Part shown: positions 1-11,285 of the stretch, piece after piece
Layout of the letters: every line of letters starts with the position of its first letter
How positions within the stretch are numbered: the first letter of the stretch is position 1
Origin: Viola odorata
Taxonomy: Eukaryota > Streptophyta > Magnoliopsida > Malpighiales > Violaceae
DNA: 64,000 nt
Assembly: GCA_963691705.1 (NCBI GenBank)
Contig: OY829541.1
Coordinates: 14,502,564 to 14,566,563, forward strand
Direction: 5' to 3'
Position numbers and translations under genes: made by a program
Notes under the pieces: generated by a model
The model's input: only the letters and a program-made list of their open reading frames with translations
Told to the model about the DNA's origin: nothing
The model's database searches: none

Positions 1-2829
1 GGCCGTATCCCCTGTTTGGGCCACGTATTTGAAGGAATATGGTGCTGGAGGATTGTCCTCGATGGCGTTGATTGTTCCTCGGGTTTCCCCTTCGGTTTGA
101 ATGATCCCGAATGTGGTAAGTTGCTTGACTTTCTGCCGAAAAAGTCTGCAATCCTGGATGTTGTGCTTGCTTTCCCCTTGGCAGAATAGGCATTGTGCCT
201 GATTATTCCCCGGGAATGGTAGATAAGCGTTGTTGGCTAACGCGAAGAACAATTCCTCGTTGGGTGTTTCCTCCATTGAAGGGTGAGAAGTGTCAATTCC
301 GATGGAAGCAATGTCGCCCATCCCATGATTATGGCGCGGTAAAGGACTGGTTGTCACAACAGGACCCTTTGCTAAACCTTTGGACGAGATTCGTCCTTGT
401 TTGGTTAGGTGCTCGACCTTCTCTCTAAAGGCGTAACAGTCTTCCAGGGAGTGTCCTCAGGTTCCGGCGTGATATTCGCAGCTAACCTTTGGATCATACC
501 AGCTAGGGTAAGGAGTGGATTGAGGCGAGAGTGGGGATGGTGTAATCTGCCCATCGGCCAGGAGGCTTGCATAAATTTCCCTCAAAGGAAACAGAGGAAG
601 CGACCACATCGGTAACGGGTATGACTCGGAGTCCGAGGATTCCCAAGAAGGTAGCAATGGTGATGTGCTAGCATGGGAAGGCTGGCCCAAGGTATCAATC
701 TCGCGGTCGCCCTCGTCGTGGCGCTTGGAGAACCGTTTGCCCAACGAAGTCGATCCCTTCTTTTGGATGATTTGGAGTGGGGTTCCCTTGGCGTTATGCG
801 GGATAGGAAACCCTTCTCCGATGGCGTTAATGGATCCTTCCCCGTGGGTCGCTTTCTGGGTTTGTATTACTCCGAGACTTGAGAGTTGTATCACCTTTTC
901 TGCGAACAACTTGTAGCTTTGGATTTTGTGACCGTCGCTTCCCTTGCAGTATATGCAGTGACTTGGATTGCTCTCCGAGTATGGCATATGTCCTCCTTGA
1001 GCTAAGGCCAGGAAAAGTTGTTCCTGTGGCCAGCTTGATGCTGAAGAAATGAGGTCGTTGTTTTCTCCTGCCGAGACGGCATTCACCCCTCCCTTTCCTT
1101 GGGAATGATCGGGGAGAGGGTTGGTGGAGGTGTTGGGTCCTTTTGCTAACCCTTCGAAAGATACCCAACCACTTTTGATCAGATGATGGACTTTTATTTT
1201 GAATGCGAAGCAGTTTTCCAGAGTGTGACTTGGGGCTCCGGCGTGATACTCGCATCTGGCGTTGGGATCATACCATTTCGGGTAAGGAGGCATTTGAGGC
1301 TGGGCTGGAACTGGTACGATCTGTTCGGCCGCCAGGAGATGTTTGTAGATTTCTCCCGCAGAAAGAGGGAGAGGAGGTAAAGACTCTCGGTTCCACCGAT
1401 TGTTCATCGTGTTTTGGTTATTTGGGCCTTTTGGTGGGTTATATGGCTTGGGTTGCATGGGTTGTAATGTTTGTGCCGGAGGTGATGAGAACTGCGCAGG
1501 ACTTTGAGGTGCGCTATTATCAACGGGTGGCGAAGTGAAAGGAAAGTAGGTGGGTTGGTATAGTGATGGTAAAGGGTAGAGCGATGGCGATAAATAAGGT
1601 GGAGGTGGTGGAAACGGCTGCCCATGATTAGCTTGGGGAGCGGCAAATCCGACGTCCCTTTTCACGACTGATGTTTTCTTGGGCGCAGACTCTGACACCG
1701 GAGGTATGATTCGTCCAGATTTAATCCCTTGCTCGACTCTTTCAGCAATTAGGACCATGTCGGAGAAGCTGTTTGAAGGGTTTGAGATCAGGTAGGTGTA
1801 GTAGGGAGCTTTGAAGGTGTGCAAGAAGATCGACAAGAGTTCCTTGTCGCTTAAAGGTGGGGAGATTCTAGAAGCCAACTCTCTCCATCTCTGAGCATAG
1901 GTCTTCACAGACTCGCCGACTTTCTTTTCCATATTTTGCAGATCGGCGCGGTCGGGTGCTACCTCCATGTTGAATTTATATTGCCGGTAGAAGGCATCGG
2001 ATAAGTCTCTCCATGTCCTGATCCTGGCTCTGTGTAGCCCCATATACCAGGTTAGGGCGTGCTTGGTCAAGCTTTCTCGGAAGAGATGAATCAACAGCGG
2101 CTCGTTGTGGATCATCTCTGCCATCTTGTTGCAGTATGCTCTGAGGTGGGTCTTTGGGCACTCTACCCCAGTATACTTTTCGAAGTCAGGGATCTTGTAC
2201 TTCGGTGGTATAACGATCCCGGGGACCATACACATATCGGTAGGGCCGGTAGGGTCAAATGGATCAGCCCCTTCAATTGATCGGAGTCTTTCCTCGAGCA
2301 GATTCAGTCGGTCACTTTTCGGTTGCTCAGCCCCGATGGGGTTAGAACCGAAGGGTAGCATCGGTTCTAATAAGAACTGCGGTTGTGCTAGGTTGAAAGT
2401 AAGAGGCTGAGTTCCCACAGGTTCGGGAATTGTGCTCGGAGGAATAGGAGGGAGATACAAGTTCTCTAGGTGCGCCTGGCTCTTGCTGGGGTCCACAGCA
2501 GGGTTGATTGAAAGGTGCTGAAGCGACGGGGAGATCTCTTCACCCGCCTTAATTGTAGGATTTGCAGTGGTGGGTACAGTGCAGGGACTAACCCATCTCC
2601 ACTGGCCCACGGGACCAGAAAGTGGCGGGAGTACTGAAGGTCTTGCGATGACGAGCGAAGAGGGAGGTCCTTTTGTTTGAGGGGGATCAAAACCCAGTGG
2701 CAATTCGGTGACAGCTTCATCTCTTTCCTTTTCAGCCCTGACGGCCCTTTCTGTAGTGATCCTAACTTGCTCCTCTAACTCAGCGATTCTAGCCGTTAGT
2801 GCTTCGTCGGTCTTAGCCGGTTCAGTCAT
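1..2829 (-). pseudogene. gag: Ogre-like gag, one stop, runs off the left edge
   Basis: The reading frame runs from an ATG at 2829 (MTEPAKTDEAL) to the left edge, broken only by a TGA at 457-459. A longer open frame starts at 2985, but a splice-acceptor-like tract lies just before 2829 and the short coiled coil after that ATG (ARIAELEEQV) looks like a true N terminus. The central part (about 2290-1690) is a retrotransposon gag domain: YKIPDFEKYTG, then LTWYMGLHRARIRTWRDLSDAF, then YAQRWRELASRISPPLSDKE. The proline-rich stretch is followed by zinc-knuckle-like motifs of the form CX2HX5HX4C (CEYHAGAPSHTLENC) and CX2C-type. The whole knuckle module is present twice in tandem. Gag would form the particle and bind the element RNA. 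The stop lies inside the second knuckle module. Confidence 0.82.
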
Positions 2830-3619
2830 TTTTTGCTTTTGAAGTCTAGTAAAAGGGAGCCTGTGCGGAGTAGTTTGCTTCCGAGGAGCTATTGTGAACC
2901 TGAAAAAGGGAAAACACAGAAAAGAGTAAGTACAAGTGAGGATATATAGGTGATATGCAATCCCGAGGTCTCCACGTTTGCTCATTCGCTTTTTCGGCCT
3001 CCTTTCACTTGATATTTTCAGGGCGGTCGGGGAGGCGAGATATCCCGGTTATTGACAAGATACGAAGGAATCCTCTATTCATTCCAACGATGTGAAGCAA
3101 TCTGAGATGCTATCGGCGAAACCCAAATCAGCAGGGGCAACCAATACCGCCTAGGAGGAACTCTTTCACATTGTGCTTTCAACGATGCAGGGCCTGATGC
3201 CTGGTGAACCTAACCAAGGGGAGGGACGACGATCTATGCTATGAACTCGGAGTTTCTTGTGATAAGCTAAAAGGACAGGGCCATGAGCGAGCACTACTCG
3301 AATGCTTGGTCTGATTTTTCAGTTTTTTAGTGAAACGATTGTGTTTATCCCGGAGGGATTTTCTCCTTCTTTTTGCGATGGTATTTTGAGTTGTATTGGA
3401 TGGATAATTGATATGGAAAAGATGAGGCAATTTAATAAATATCCGAAAGAGTACGACTTTATTAAAAGCGTTTACAAAAGTATGGTAAACTTTGCCAACT
3501 ACCTAAATTCATCAAAAATGGCTAAGATAGATGAAATCAGGGGTCCTAGCTAAAAAGAAAAGGTTTGCCGATATCCGAGCCTTTCCCTGAAGGTGTCAAT
3601 CCTGGACGTCAGAGTTCTC
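2830..3619 (-). other. Spacer between Ogre ORF1 and gag
   Basis: About 0.8 kb with no convincing gene. Short ORFs here on both strands have no recognisable motif. A pyrimidine tract followed by AG just upstream of 2829 could be an intron end, which would fit splicing of ORF1 to gag or of the leader to gag; this is inference only. Confidence 0.4.
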
Positions 3620-5305
3620 CTACCAAAGGTACTCCATTGAAGCCAACTCCCCTTTCTGCATCTCTATCTCGGCTTCTAATGCGGTAATTCGGCTTTGCAG
3701 TGCCTGGCTTTTCCTATCCCCTAAATCTGCGCGAGTAGTCAAAACCCTTATCGTCGAATCCCTGTCTTCGATTATGGCACTTGATGCTTCTCTTTTGCGG
3801 GTTTCACTGCTCAAGCGTTCCCTAAAGGCCCTAAGGGCCACCTTCTTTTGTACTGTCTGTACGCGGATGAAATCCTTGTGATGCCTGTCCAGTTCATTCA
3901 TCTGGACTTCCAGGCCACACTGATGGGCTTCAGCGATATCTCTTTCCTCTGTCATCAGATCTCGCTCTTCCTGCGCTGCTCGCATTTATTCTACCACTTG
4001 AGCGTAAACCATGGCATCCATTCCTTCGCTTACTTGAGATTCTCCTTCCTCTTCTATCAGTTTCTGATTTTCTGGAAGAGGTAAGACATTGTCGTTGACT
4101 CGCTTCATCCTCCACCGTGGGTATTGTGGAATCGTTGCTGCAGGGGCAACGCGTCCTTTGAGACAAAAAGGGGGGGCCCAGTCTTGGGCGTATACCTGGA
4201 TGTTCTGATTTTCCCCGGTGTGTGGTAGGTCCGATTTCATCACTGGAATGATTTGGGTGATGCAAAACTGCCTGAGCACGAGGGCAGGGCAGTAGTGAGT
4301 ACATCCCCATGCTCCGATTAAGGGAACCCAAGGTAGGGGTCAGCAGCAGGCGATGGGATCCGAGGTCCGCAGCCACTTGGCATGCCAATTGAAGTCCTCT
4401 TCTGAGAGGTTAATGAATCGGTCGATCCAGACGTCCTTGTTTTCCATCTCCCATCTATCTGTGGTCATTGCGTTGATAACTCTGAGCATAGCGCACGACC
4501 TTATGTAGCTTTCGAAGAAGATGGACTGATCAGGAATCTGTTTGAAGTGGCTGACCAGCCATACTGTCAGCAACTGGGTGCAGCAGGTAAGTCTCCCTTT
4601 CCCTTTTCTTCGGCAAGAGTCCAAGGAGCGAAAGGTCTCGGCCAAGATAGCTGTTGTAGGATTGATGGCATTTACCTCCATCTCGTAAAAGATGTTGGCT
4701 GCTGAAAAGTCGATGGCGTTTCTCATTCTCGGAAAAAGGACGAATCCTACAATGGCGAAGGCCAGAATCCTTAAGCGTTTTGCTCCATTGGACAGCTGAT
4801 ATCGTGCCTCGATATCCGACCAACACCAAAAGTAGTCACCCTCCTTCACACGAGTAGTGATTCCTAATAGCTTGTCGAGCCTTATTTTTACACTCGCAGA
4901 GTCCAGTCGGATGTTCTGGTAGATGGTTGATATGGGAGATGTGAAGCACATCAGAGCTGAGTACTCCTCGAGCGTAGGAGTCAAGTCTACTCCTTTGTCG
5001 AAACAGAAGCAACGATAATAGGGATCCCAGAACCTCAGGGCTGCCCGGATGCAACCCCAATCGGTTTTCACGTCCACTAGGGTCAATAGCTTTCCATAAC
5101 TACCCTCAAACTGTGTCTCCTCGTCTTCAGTCAGCTCATTCCTTAACATCCGAATCCTAGTTAAATCAAAGTCTACAACCTCTACTTTGATTTTAGTGGT
5201 GATGTCAGGGGCGAATCCCTGTTCTAACAGATCTCCTCGGGCAGCTTGATCGTCGAAGCTTCGTCCCCCGAAAATATCAAATGAAAGTAACGTAGGTGCT
5301 GTCAT
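3620..5305 (-). pseudogene. Ogre extra ORF1 (plant DUF7745-type) with two stops
   Basis: One frame of 562 codons runs from ATG 5305 to 3620, interrupted by TGA at 4340-4342 and TAA at 3986-3988. The N-terminal 320 residues include DWGCIRAALRFWDPYYRCF and TPTLEEYSALM, then PLPWVPLIGAWGC and YCPALVLRQF after the first stop. These recall the uncharacterised domain often found in the upstream ORF1 of Ogre elements, which I would name DUF7745 from memory. The C-terminal 120 residues (after the second stop) are a charged coiled coil. The function of ORF1 is unknown. The first stop is consistent with an Arg CGA codon changed to TGA. Confidence 0.7.
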
Positions 5306-5822
5306 AGCGAATGAGCAAAATGGGTCCTGTGGGACAATAGAATTTTAAGTGCTAAGTAAACTGTGCGTGTGAGAAATCCACAGTTTGTATAACAGAAAAA
5401 TCACGTCAATATGCCAACAAGACAAATAGAGCCACGACAAACAGTTATAATCATAATGCACGTGATGGGGCTCTGATTCCGACACCTCTAACTGGCTTGA
5501 ACGGTTCCCGGATGATACCATGAAAAGGTCCCTAATGTGTCGTCCAGTGTCCCGATTCCTTGCAAAATCGAGTAACCTTTCGACTGGCTTTAGGGGTTCA
5601 TCCGAGTTGGGGTTGGTGAACACTACCCAGGACATGTGTCCTAGGGCGTCACTACTACCCTCATAATTTGGTAATTGTCCCTTGGGTGTAGGGCGCTATG
5701 AAATGCATATGACAATTGATAAAGCAAATAAATGAACAGACCAGCAATTGATCAAAGCAAATAAATAAATAAACAAATAAAACACCTCTCTAAAAAGATA
5801 AAACCAGCTCCGACCCGTAATT
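5306..5822 (-). other. Ogre 5' leader
   Basis: Region between the primer site and ORF1 on the minus strand. No gene or clear motif is seen; the stretch around 5700-5800 is A-rich and low in complexity. Confidence 0.5.
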
Positions 5823-5839
5823 CCCCAGTGAAGTCGCCA
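5823..5839 (-). other. Primer binding site, Arg-tRNA type
   Basis: On the minus strand the LTR ends in GCGCGACA, and after a short gap comes TGGCGACTTCACTGGGG. This closely matches the Ogre-family primer site, taken to pair with the 3' end of an Arg tRNA. It sets the element orientation and the inner LTR boundary. Confidence 0.8.
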
Positions 5840-6737
5840 AACTGTCGCGCCCCACGAAAATTAAAAATTCGCGAGTGTACAACGAAATTTGGGACCTTAC
5901 AATGCTCGGCAACATGCAATGAAGTCGCCACCCTAATTTGGTTGCTAGGTTTAGGGAACCTTAATCGTCATGGCATAGGAAATATAATAAGTAAAAAAAC
6001 TAAAGGCACAAAAGAGGGGTCTGGACCCCAAACAAAGGTTCGGGGTCGTATTATGGTCTCGGGAAGGTGTTAGGCACCCGAGTCACATCCGAAAACGGTT
6101 ACCGGTTGATGAGAGAGATGTTTTAAAAAGGTGTTTGATAAAATGCATTTTTATTTTTAAAGGGGGACCCTCAGAGGAATCTTCACTTCAGTCTTTTTAT
6201 GATCGTGACGTTCAGAAATAATTAATCGTTGAACGGGGTTACCGTTTGAACGTCTTTCGGATGGGGTTACCGTTTATCAAGACCGATTGATTATTCTTGA
6301 ACGTAACGTGATGGGACTGAATTTTCTGTAAGACTGAATGAGCGCCCTCTTATTTCATCATCGGGCCATGCATGATTAGATTAATTACTACGTGATCCTA
6401 TCATGGATTGCTAACAGAGTACAAATTTAAATGATAGATTTTGAAGTGAAAAACTGATGCGGGATCGAAAGTCCCCATGTACATGCAGTCAATATAAGCG
6501 AGAACTTAAAATCACATGAGCATGGCATTTTAAGCAACTCTTTAAACACGTTGTTCATGTGGGGTGATTTTAATTCTAGCAGTTCTATATATCATGCGTA
6601 CGATTGATATTTACGAAAAGTGTTGAATAAATAAAAAGGAATCGAAAGGCGTACTTTCGAGCGAAGCTTGAAATTAAAACCTACAAAGTGAGAGTATTAG
6701 CGATAGCTCGAGAAATAAATAAGCAATTTTATGAGTG

Positions 6738-7130
6738 CGAAAATTTAAATGACAGTTGATTGTATGCGAGAAATGATGGATTTAACGCATACGAGAATTA
6801 AATGCTGAGTTGATTGCATGTGAAAAATGATTTATTTGACGCATACGAAATTTAAATGATGACATGATTGCATGCGAGAAATGATTTATTTAATGCATAC
6901 GAGGATTAAATGCTGACATGATTGCATGCGAGAAATGATGGATTTAACGCATACGAAAATTAAATGCTGACATAATTGCATGCGAGAAATGATGGATTTA
7001 ACGCATACGAAAATTAAATGCTGAGTTGATTGCATGTAAAAAATGATTTATTTGACGCATACGAAAATTAAATGCTTAGTTGATTGCATGCGAAAAATGA
7101 TTTATTTGACGCATACGAAATTTAAATGTT
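6738..7130. repeat. 54-bp tandem repeat in Ogre LTR, about 7 copies
   Basis: Each unit contains GCATACGAAAATTAAATGCT followed by a variant of TGATTGCATGCGAGAAATGA. The units are imperfect and directly abut. They lie in the downstream half of the LTR, nearer the primer site. Confidence 0.9.
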
Positions 7131-7194
7131 ATTTTGATAAGTGTAGAAAAATTAAATGTAGTTGACGATTTACAAGGAATTAAAACAGTTTGAT

Positions 7195-7715
7195 GATTTG
7201 CAGAAAATAAATAGTTGATATTTGCAAAAAATAAAACAATTGATATTTGCAGAAAATAAACAATTTGATACTTTGCAGAAAAATAAACAGTTTGATATTT
7301 GCAGAAAATAAACAATTGATATTTGCAGAAAATAAACATGTGATGTTTGCAGAAAATAAAACAATTGATATTTGCAGAAAATAAAACAGTTGATATTGCG
7401 GAAGAATTTCCAGCAGTTTGCGAAAAATTAAAGCAGTTGATATTTGCAGAAAATGAACAAGTGATATTTGCAGAAATTTGAAAAATTGATATTTGCAGAA
7501 AATAAACAATTGATATTTGCAGAAAATAAAACAATTGATATTGCGGAAGAATTTCCAGCAGTTTGCGAAAATTAAAGTAGTTGATATTTGCAGAAAATGA
7601 ACAAGTGATATTTGCAGAAATTTGAACAATTGATATTTGCAGAAAATAAAACAATTGATATTTGCAGAAAATAAAACAATTGATATTTACAGAAAATTAA
7701 ACAGTTGATAGTGCG
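7195..7715. repeat. About 24-bp tandem repeat in Ogre LTR, about 20 copies
   Basis: The core is TGATATTTGCAGAAAATAAA with variable tails (ACAATT, CAGT). A longer higher-order unit holding GCGGAAGAATTTCCAGCAG occurs twice (near 7396 and 7540), so part of the array was amplified as a block of about 145 bp. The long open frames read through this array are artefacts of repetition. Confidence 0.9.
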
Positions 7716-8343
7716 AAAAATAATCGTACGAAGCATACGAATTATTTTTACGGAAAAACGTGATCTGAAGTTTCGGAAAGAATTAAAAATGGGCTGGGCC
7801 CAAAAAAAGGAAGGAGGCCCAAGGAAATCATTTAAACGGTGATGGGCCGAGCCCATCACCTGTGCACACGTGAACAGTGCCGAGACATGGCACTGTTCAT
7901 CTTCTTCCAAGGTCCGGCTAGCCTTGTCCATTTCTCGCGATCTTCGTACCGTGACGATCGTCTCCTCGACGGCGTCTCGACCGTACGAAGCTCGAAACAA
8001 ACTGAGTTTAATTTCGAAAAAACTAAAAAACCGTTAGTTATCGAAAACTAATTAATTCGCACAATCTAGCTAACGATTTTTAAAATTGAAAACGTGTATT
8101 TAATCTACATCATGTATGTGAATTAATGGCATAAAAGAAAGTAATTTATTTGCTCAAGAACAAGCTCAACGAAATTAAAGAAAAAACTTGCTAAAAAACT
8201 AAAAATGAGCTAGAGAGAGAAAGCTCGCGTTTCAAACTTTAAACTGGGCGATTGTCACTCTAAATGAGCAAGCTGATCAAGAGGGAGAGAGAGCAAGTTT
8301 TTCTTGCCGAATTGGTGCCCGTTTTCCGTTGGAGATGGCTTGG

Positions 8344-8352
8344 TATTTATAG
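8344..8352 (-). promoter_or_regulatory. Candidate TATA box of the Ogre LTR
   Basis: CTATAAATA on the minus strand, within the LTR and about 920 bp from its 5' end. Distance and motif suit an LTR promoter; the start site is not determined. Confidence 0.5.
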
Positions 8353-9270
8353 GATTTCCTAGTCAGTGGAGGCGACGTGATGACGTCGGGGTGGCGCGCT
8401 GGCGGCTCTACGGGAGTGAGGTGGCGGAGCTAGGGTCGCCGTGATGATGGTCGACGGGACAGGAGCAGACTGCTCGGTGGCCTGCTCCGCTGCTGTTTAC
8501 GTCCACGGTGCATGTGCACCATGGTTGATTAATTAGCCAACCGTTGATCTGGTTGACTCTTTTGAGTTGACCAGATCAACGGTTGTGATCAACTTGCCCT
8601 TTATCTTATTTAAATGGCCTCGAGCCGGGTCCTGGGAGCAATTGTTCAGACTTTTTGAACCGACAGTACCTGCGCGTAGAGAAAAATACGACGAGTCTAA
8701 CCATCTACAGCGAGTGACGAGAATTTTTCGTTTAGCACATTTATTTTCTCGTTCAAAAGCGTGAAATGTTCGAACGGAAAAATAAAAAACGTTACGCCGA
8801 AAATTACACGAAACGCTATAGATCGTTGTGAGCGGAAAAAAAGCTAGCAACTAGTTGATGGAAAATATTTTAAAGTCGAGCTATTGTCCGAGCAGACTTA
8901 CTCGGGTCCAATAAAAGCTCGAACGAAAATAATAATAAAATAACAAAAATACTAAAAAATGCGCTAAAATATAAAAAATCCTGAAATTCATGTGATGACC
9001 TAAAACAAAAAAAAACTAGCAAACGACTGCCGGATAATTAAAAATATGATTTTTAAGGCTAAAAATAATAACGATAATAATAATGAAAATACGTGCCGAA
9101 AAATTAAAAATACGATTTCGAAAGCTGACGATGCTAACGATGATGTTAAAATGCAAAGAAACACTTAAAAATGCTAGTGACAGTAAATCAACTGAAAATG
9201 ACTGTAAATTAACTAAATAACAGGAATGCTAAAATTAAGAAAAAATGACGTCAAAATTCGGGTATCAACA

Positions 9271-9275
9271 GGTGA
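9271..9275. repeat. Predicted target-site copy GGTGA of the Ogre insertion
   Basis: The five bases next to the LTR are GGTGA, the splice-donor start of the A1 intron. The matching copy should lie beyond the left edge, so this cannot be confirmed here. Confidence 0.5.
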
Positions 9276-10679
9276 GTTTGTCTTTTCTCCGCCTTTTCCT
9301 TCTTTCATCCTTTTATGTGCTCACATATTCCATTATCAGGGGATACTGACGGGCAGCCCTTAGGGGGAACTAACGCCCCTTTGAATGTGATGCGGCTCAG
9401 AACTATGCCGGCCTCCCCTCCTTCCCCACGCTCCGGTCCTCGAGGCGCTCCGCCCAAAAGGGGAAAAACAAAGACAGTCGCTGGGAGGGGGCGAGGGCGC
9501 GTTATCAATAATTGGCTGCCGCCTCGTCAGGGGAGAATAAATATAAGTCGGCCTGTGACTCGGCTAGTTGATAGTGACGATAGCAGCCAAAGCGAAGATG
9601 CGGATGCCAAGCCAGACCTTTGTCATGCCTCCTCACTTCAGCGAAAGAAATTGAGGGTAAGCATAGATGGGTAGGCTACCGAGACTTCTTCTGATCATGT
9701 TGTCGCAAGGGTTGCCGCAGCGCCTGCCGCTTCTTCTTCAGCAAGAATTTCTCAAACAGCGGTAGTTGCTGATGTGCTGACGGTCTGTCCCCATACCGCT
9801 GCTACAGTCTCTTTGGTGACAGATTCTCCTCCGCCACCTAACGCTCCTGACTCTCCCATCTCTCAATTTATTCCTGACGTTGCGACAACGACTTCTCCAA
9901 CTTCTAAACTACCGCTCACGACTCTTCCTCGATTATTTTTTACTTCTATCTCTGAGGTGAGTAATAAAGGTTCTCCTCCGACTCCGATGATCAATCTCTC
10001 TCTTGATGGGCCTAAAGGGACTCCGCGCTATCGCATGGACCTGACGGGCTTTGGCTTCAACAGCCTCCGTGCTGTAGGAGTAGAAAATCCCTTCTCAAGG
10101 GACGAGTTTACCATGCCTCTGATAGGAGAAATGATGCGCTCCTCTTCAGAGAAAGAGAAATTTCTTCAGCTTTCACCGGAGGCTCGCTGCAGGCATGTTG
10201 TGAATGATTCTCTCGATATCTTCCGCTATTTTCACTATGCGGTAGAGGCTTTTGACGACGAGATGCGAGATTCAGCCCGCGCCATGTGTGCTCAGAAGGT
10301 GCAGCTTGATAGGTCGTTAGAACAGACGGGGTTGCTGGCGCGTCTTTACGTTGATTCTCAGAGGGAACTGAGTAGAGAAAAGTCCAAAGGGAAAACGATA
10401 GCCGATGTTCTGAAGGCGGAGTTAGCTTTGGAAAGAGAGAAGAATCTTCTTCTTCGTGAAGAGATGCTGGCTCGAGACGAGGAATTTTCTAGGCTTTCGC
10501 TAAAGATGGAGCTTTGGAAGAAGAAAGTCCTGGAGGCCCTCACTTCTGGGCTCACTGCCCATTTTGGGAGCGGTTCCTTCAATCCGACCGATGTTGTTGA
10601 TTGTGTTTCTGCCATAATAGACAAAGTAAATAAAGATGGAAATGATGCGTCTTCCTCCGGGGGAGAGAAAATCTGGTGA
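9271..10679 (+). pseudogene. Antisense gene A, copy A1: intron and exon 2 only
   Basis: The remaining part begins with a 68-bp intron (9272-9339, GTGAG...CAG) and exon 2 from 9340. Exon 1, which holds the N-terminal domain in the other copies, lies on the far side of the Ogre insertion. Exon 2 starts with a basic patch (PPKRGKTKTVAGRGRGR), then the family signature HASSLQRKKLR, a Ser/Pro-rich linker ending in APDSPISQFIPDV, the motif YRMDLTGFGFNSLRAVG and a C-terminal coiled coil (SREKSKGKTIADVLKAEL onward). One TAG at 9672-9674 breaks the frame. The strand is opposite to the pol at 14668-17930. The function is unknown. Confidence 0.75.
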
Positions 10680-11285
10680 CGGTTGCGGTGGCATGCAACG
10701 ACTTTTCTCTTGATTGTTGTCCTCTCTGTCTGTATTTATTCTTCAATTTATCACTCGTTTTTCCCGAAAACATTTATCATTTGCTATTCTTGTTATAAGG
10801 CTGGCGCTTTCACTGTTATTGATGTTTTTCCCTCAAATGCTGGGTTTTGTCGTATTACCGATGTTACGTGCGTTGTCGCTCTATTTCTTGAGATTACGTG
10901 TCAGAGTTGATGCTACTTTTCAGAGCATTAAAGGCCTATGAATCCCCTCACTGATGCGATTGAGATGGGCAGCTTCTAGGGAATAACGGGGATTTAAGCG
11001 TTCCTCTTTTGAAGTTGTGTCCTTCGCGCGTGTCGCGCCCTTTCATTGCGCCATCTCGCCATGTGTCAGTTGCTAACTGGTCACACCCTTTCAACCCTTT
11101 TTAGGGTTATATAATGTTTTTCTCCCAGTATCGTTTTCTTTTTTATCTCTTTCCCCGCTCATTGTTTCCTTCTGAAAATAACTCACGCCGTTTCTTCTTC
11201 TTCTCTCTGGGATTCTTGGGATTTCTTTTACAAAGGTACACACATTACTTCCTTCTTTTATTTTCTTTTTCCTTTTTTAATAATT
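10680..11285 (+). promoter_or_regulatory. A1-B1 intergenic region with B1 TATA box
   Basis: No gene. TATATAA lies at 11108-11114, 178 bp before the B1 ATG, matching the spacing in the other B copies. A motif AAGGTA at 11233-11238 lies about 50 bp before the ATG, as in all other A and B leaders. Confidence 0.6.

Larger units (their letters stand above)
1..9270 (-). mobile_element. Ogre-like Ty3/gypsy (Tat branch) element, 5' part
   Basis: Read on the minus strand the order is 5' LTR (9270-5843), primer site, leader, extra ORF1 (5305-3620), gag (from 2829), then the window ends. An additional ORF upstream of gag, a very long LTR starting TGTTGATACCCGAATTTTG and a primer site complementary to an Arg tRNA are hallmarks of Ogre elements. 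Protease, RT, integrase and the 3' LTR must lie to the left of this window. ORF1 and gag both carry stops, so this copy is dead. It is inserted in gene A1 of an older Tat element. Confidence 0.85.
5843..9270 (-). repeat. 5' LTR of the Ogre-like element (3428 bp)
   Basis: Minus-strand LTR beginning TGTTGATACCCGAATTTTGACG (plus 9270 downward) and ending in CGACA at 5843, so bounded TG...CA. The start is shared with the solo LTR at 54658-57750. It contains two tandem-repeat blocks (6738-7130 and 7195-7715) and a TATA box. Apart from these, the 7720-9270 part shows only AT-rich sequence with GGGCC-type motifs; no gene is supported. Confidence 0.85.

Noticed and set aside
3302..3553. Plus-strand ORF between Ogre ORF1 and gag
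   Set aside because: Short, no motif, antisense to the element; likely chance.
7076..7654. Long minus-strand ORFs rich in FLQISIV or FCKYQLF repeats
   Set aside because: Produced by reading through the 24-bp tandem array of the Ogre LTR; no start context or domain.
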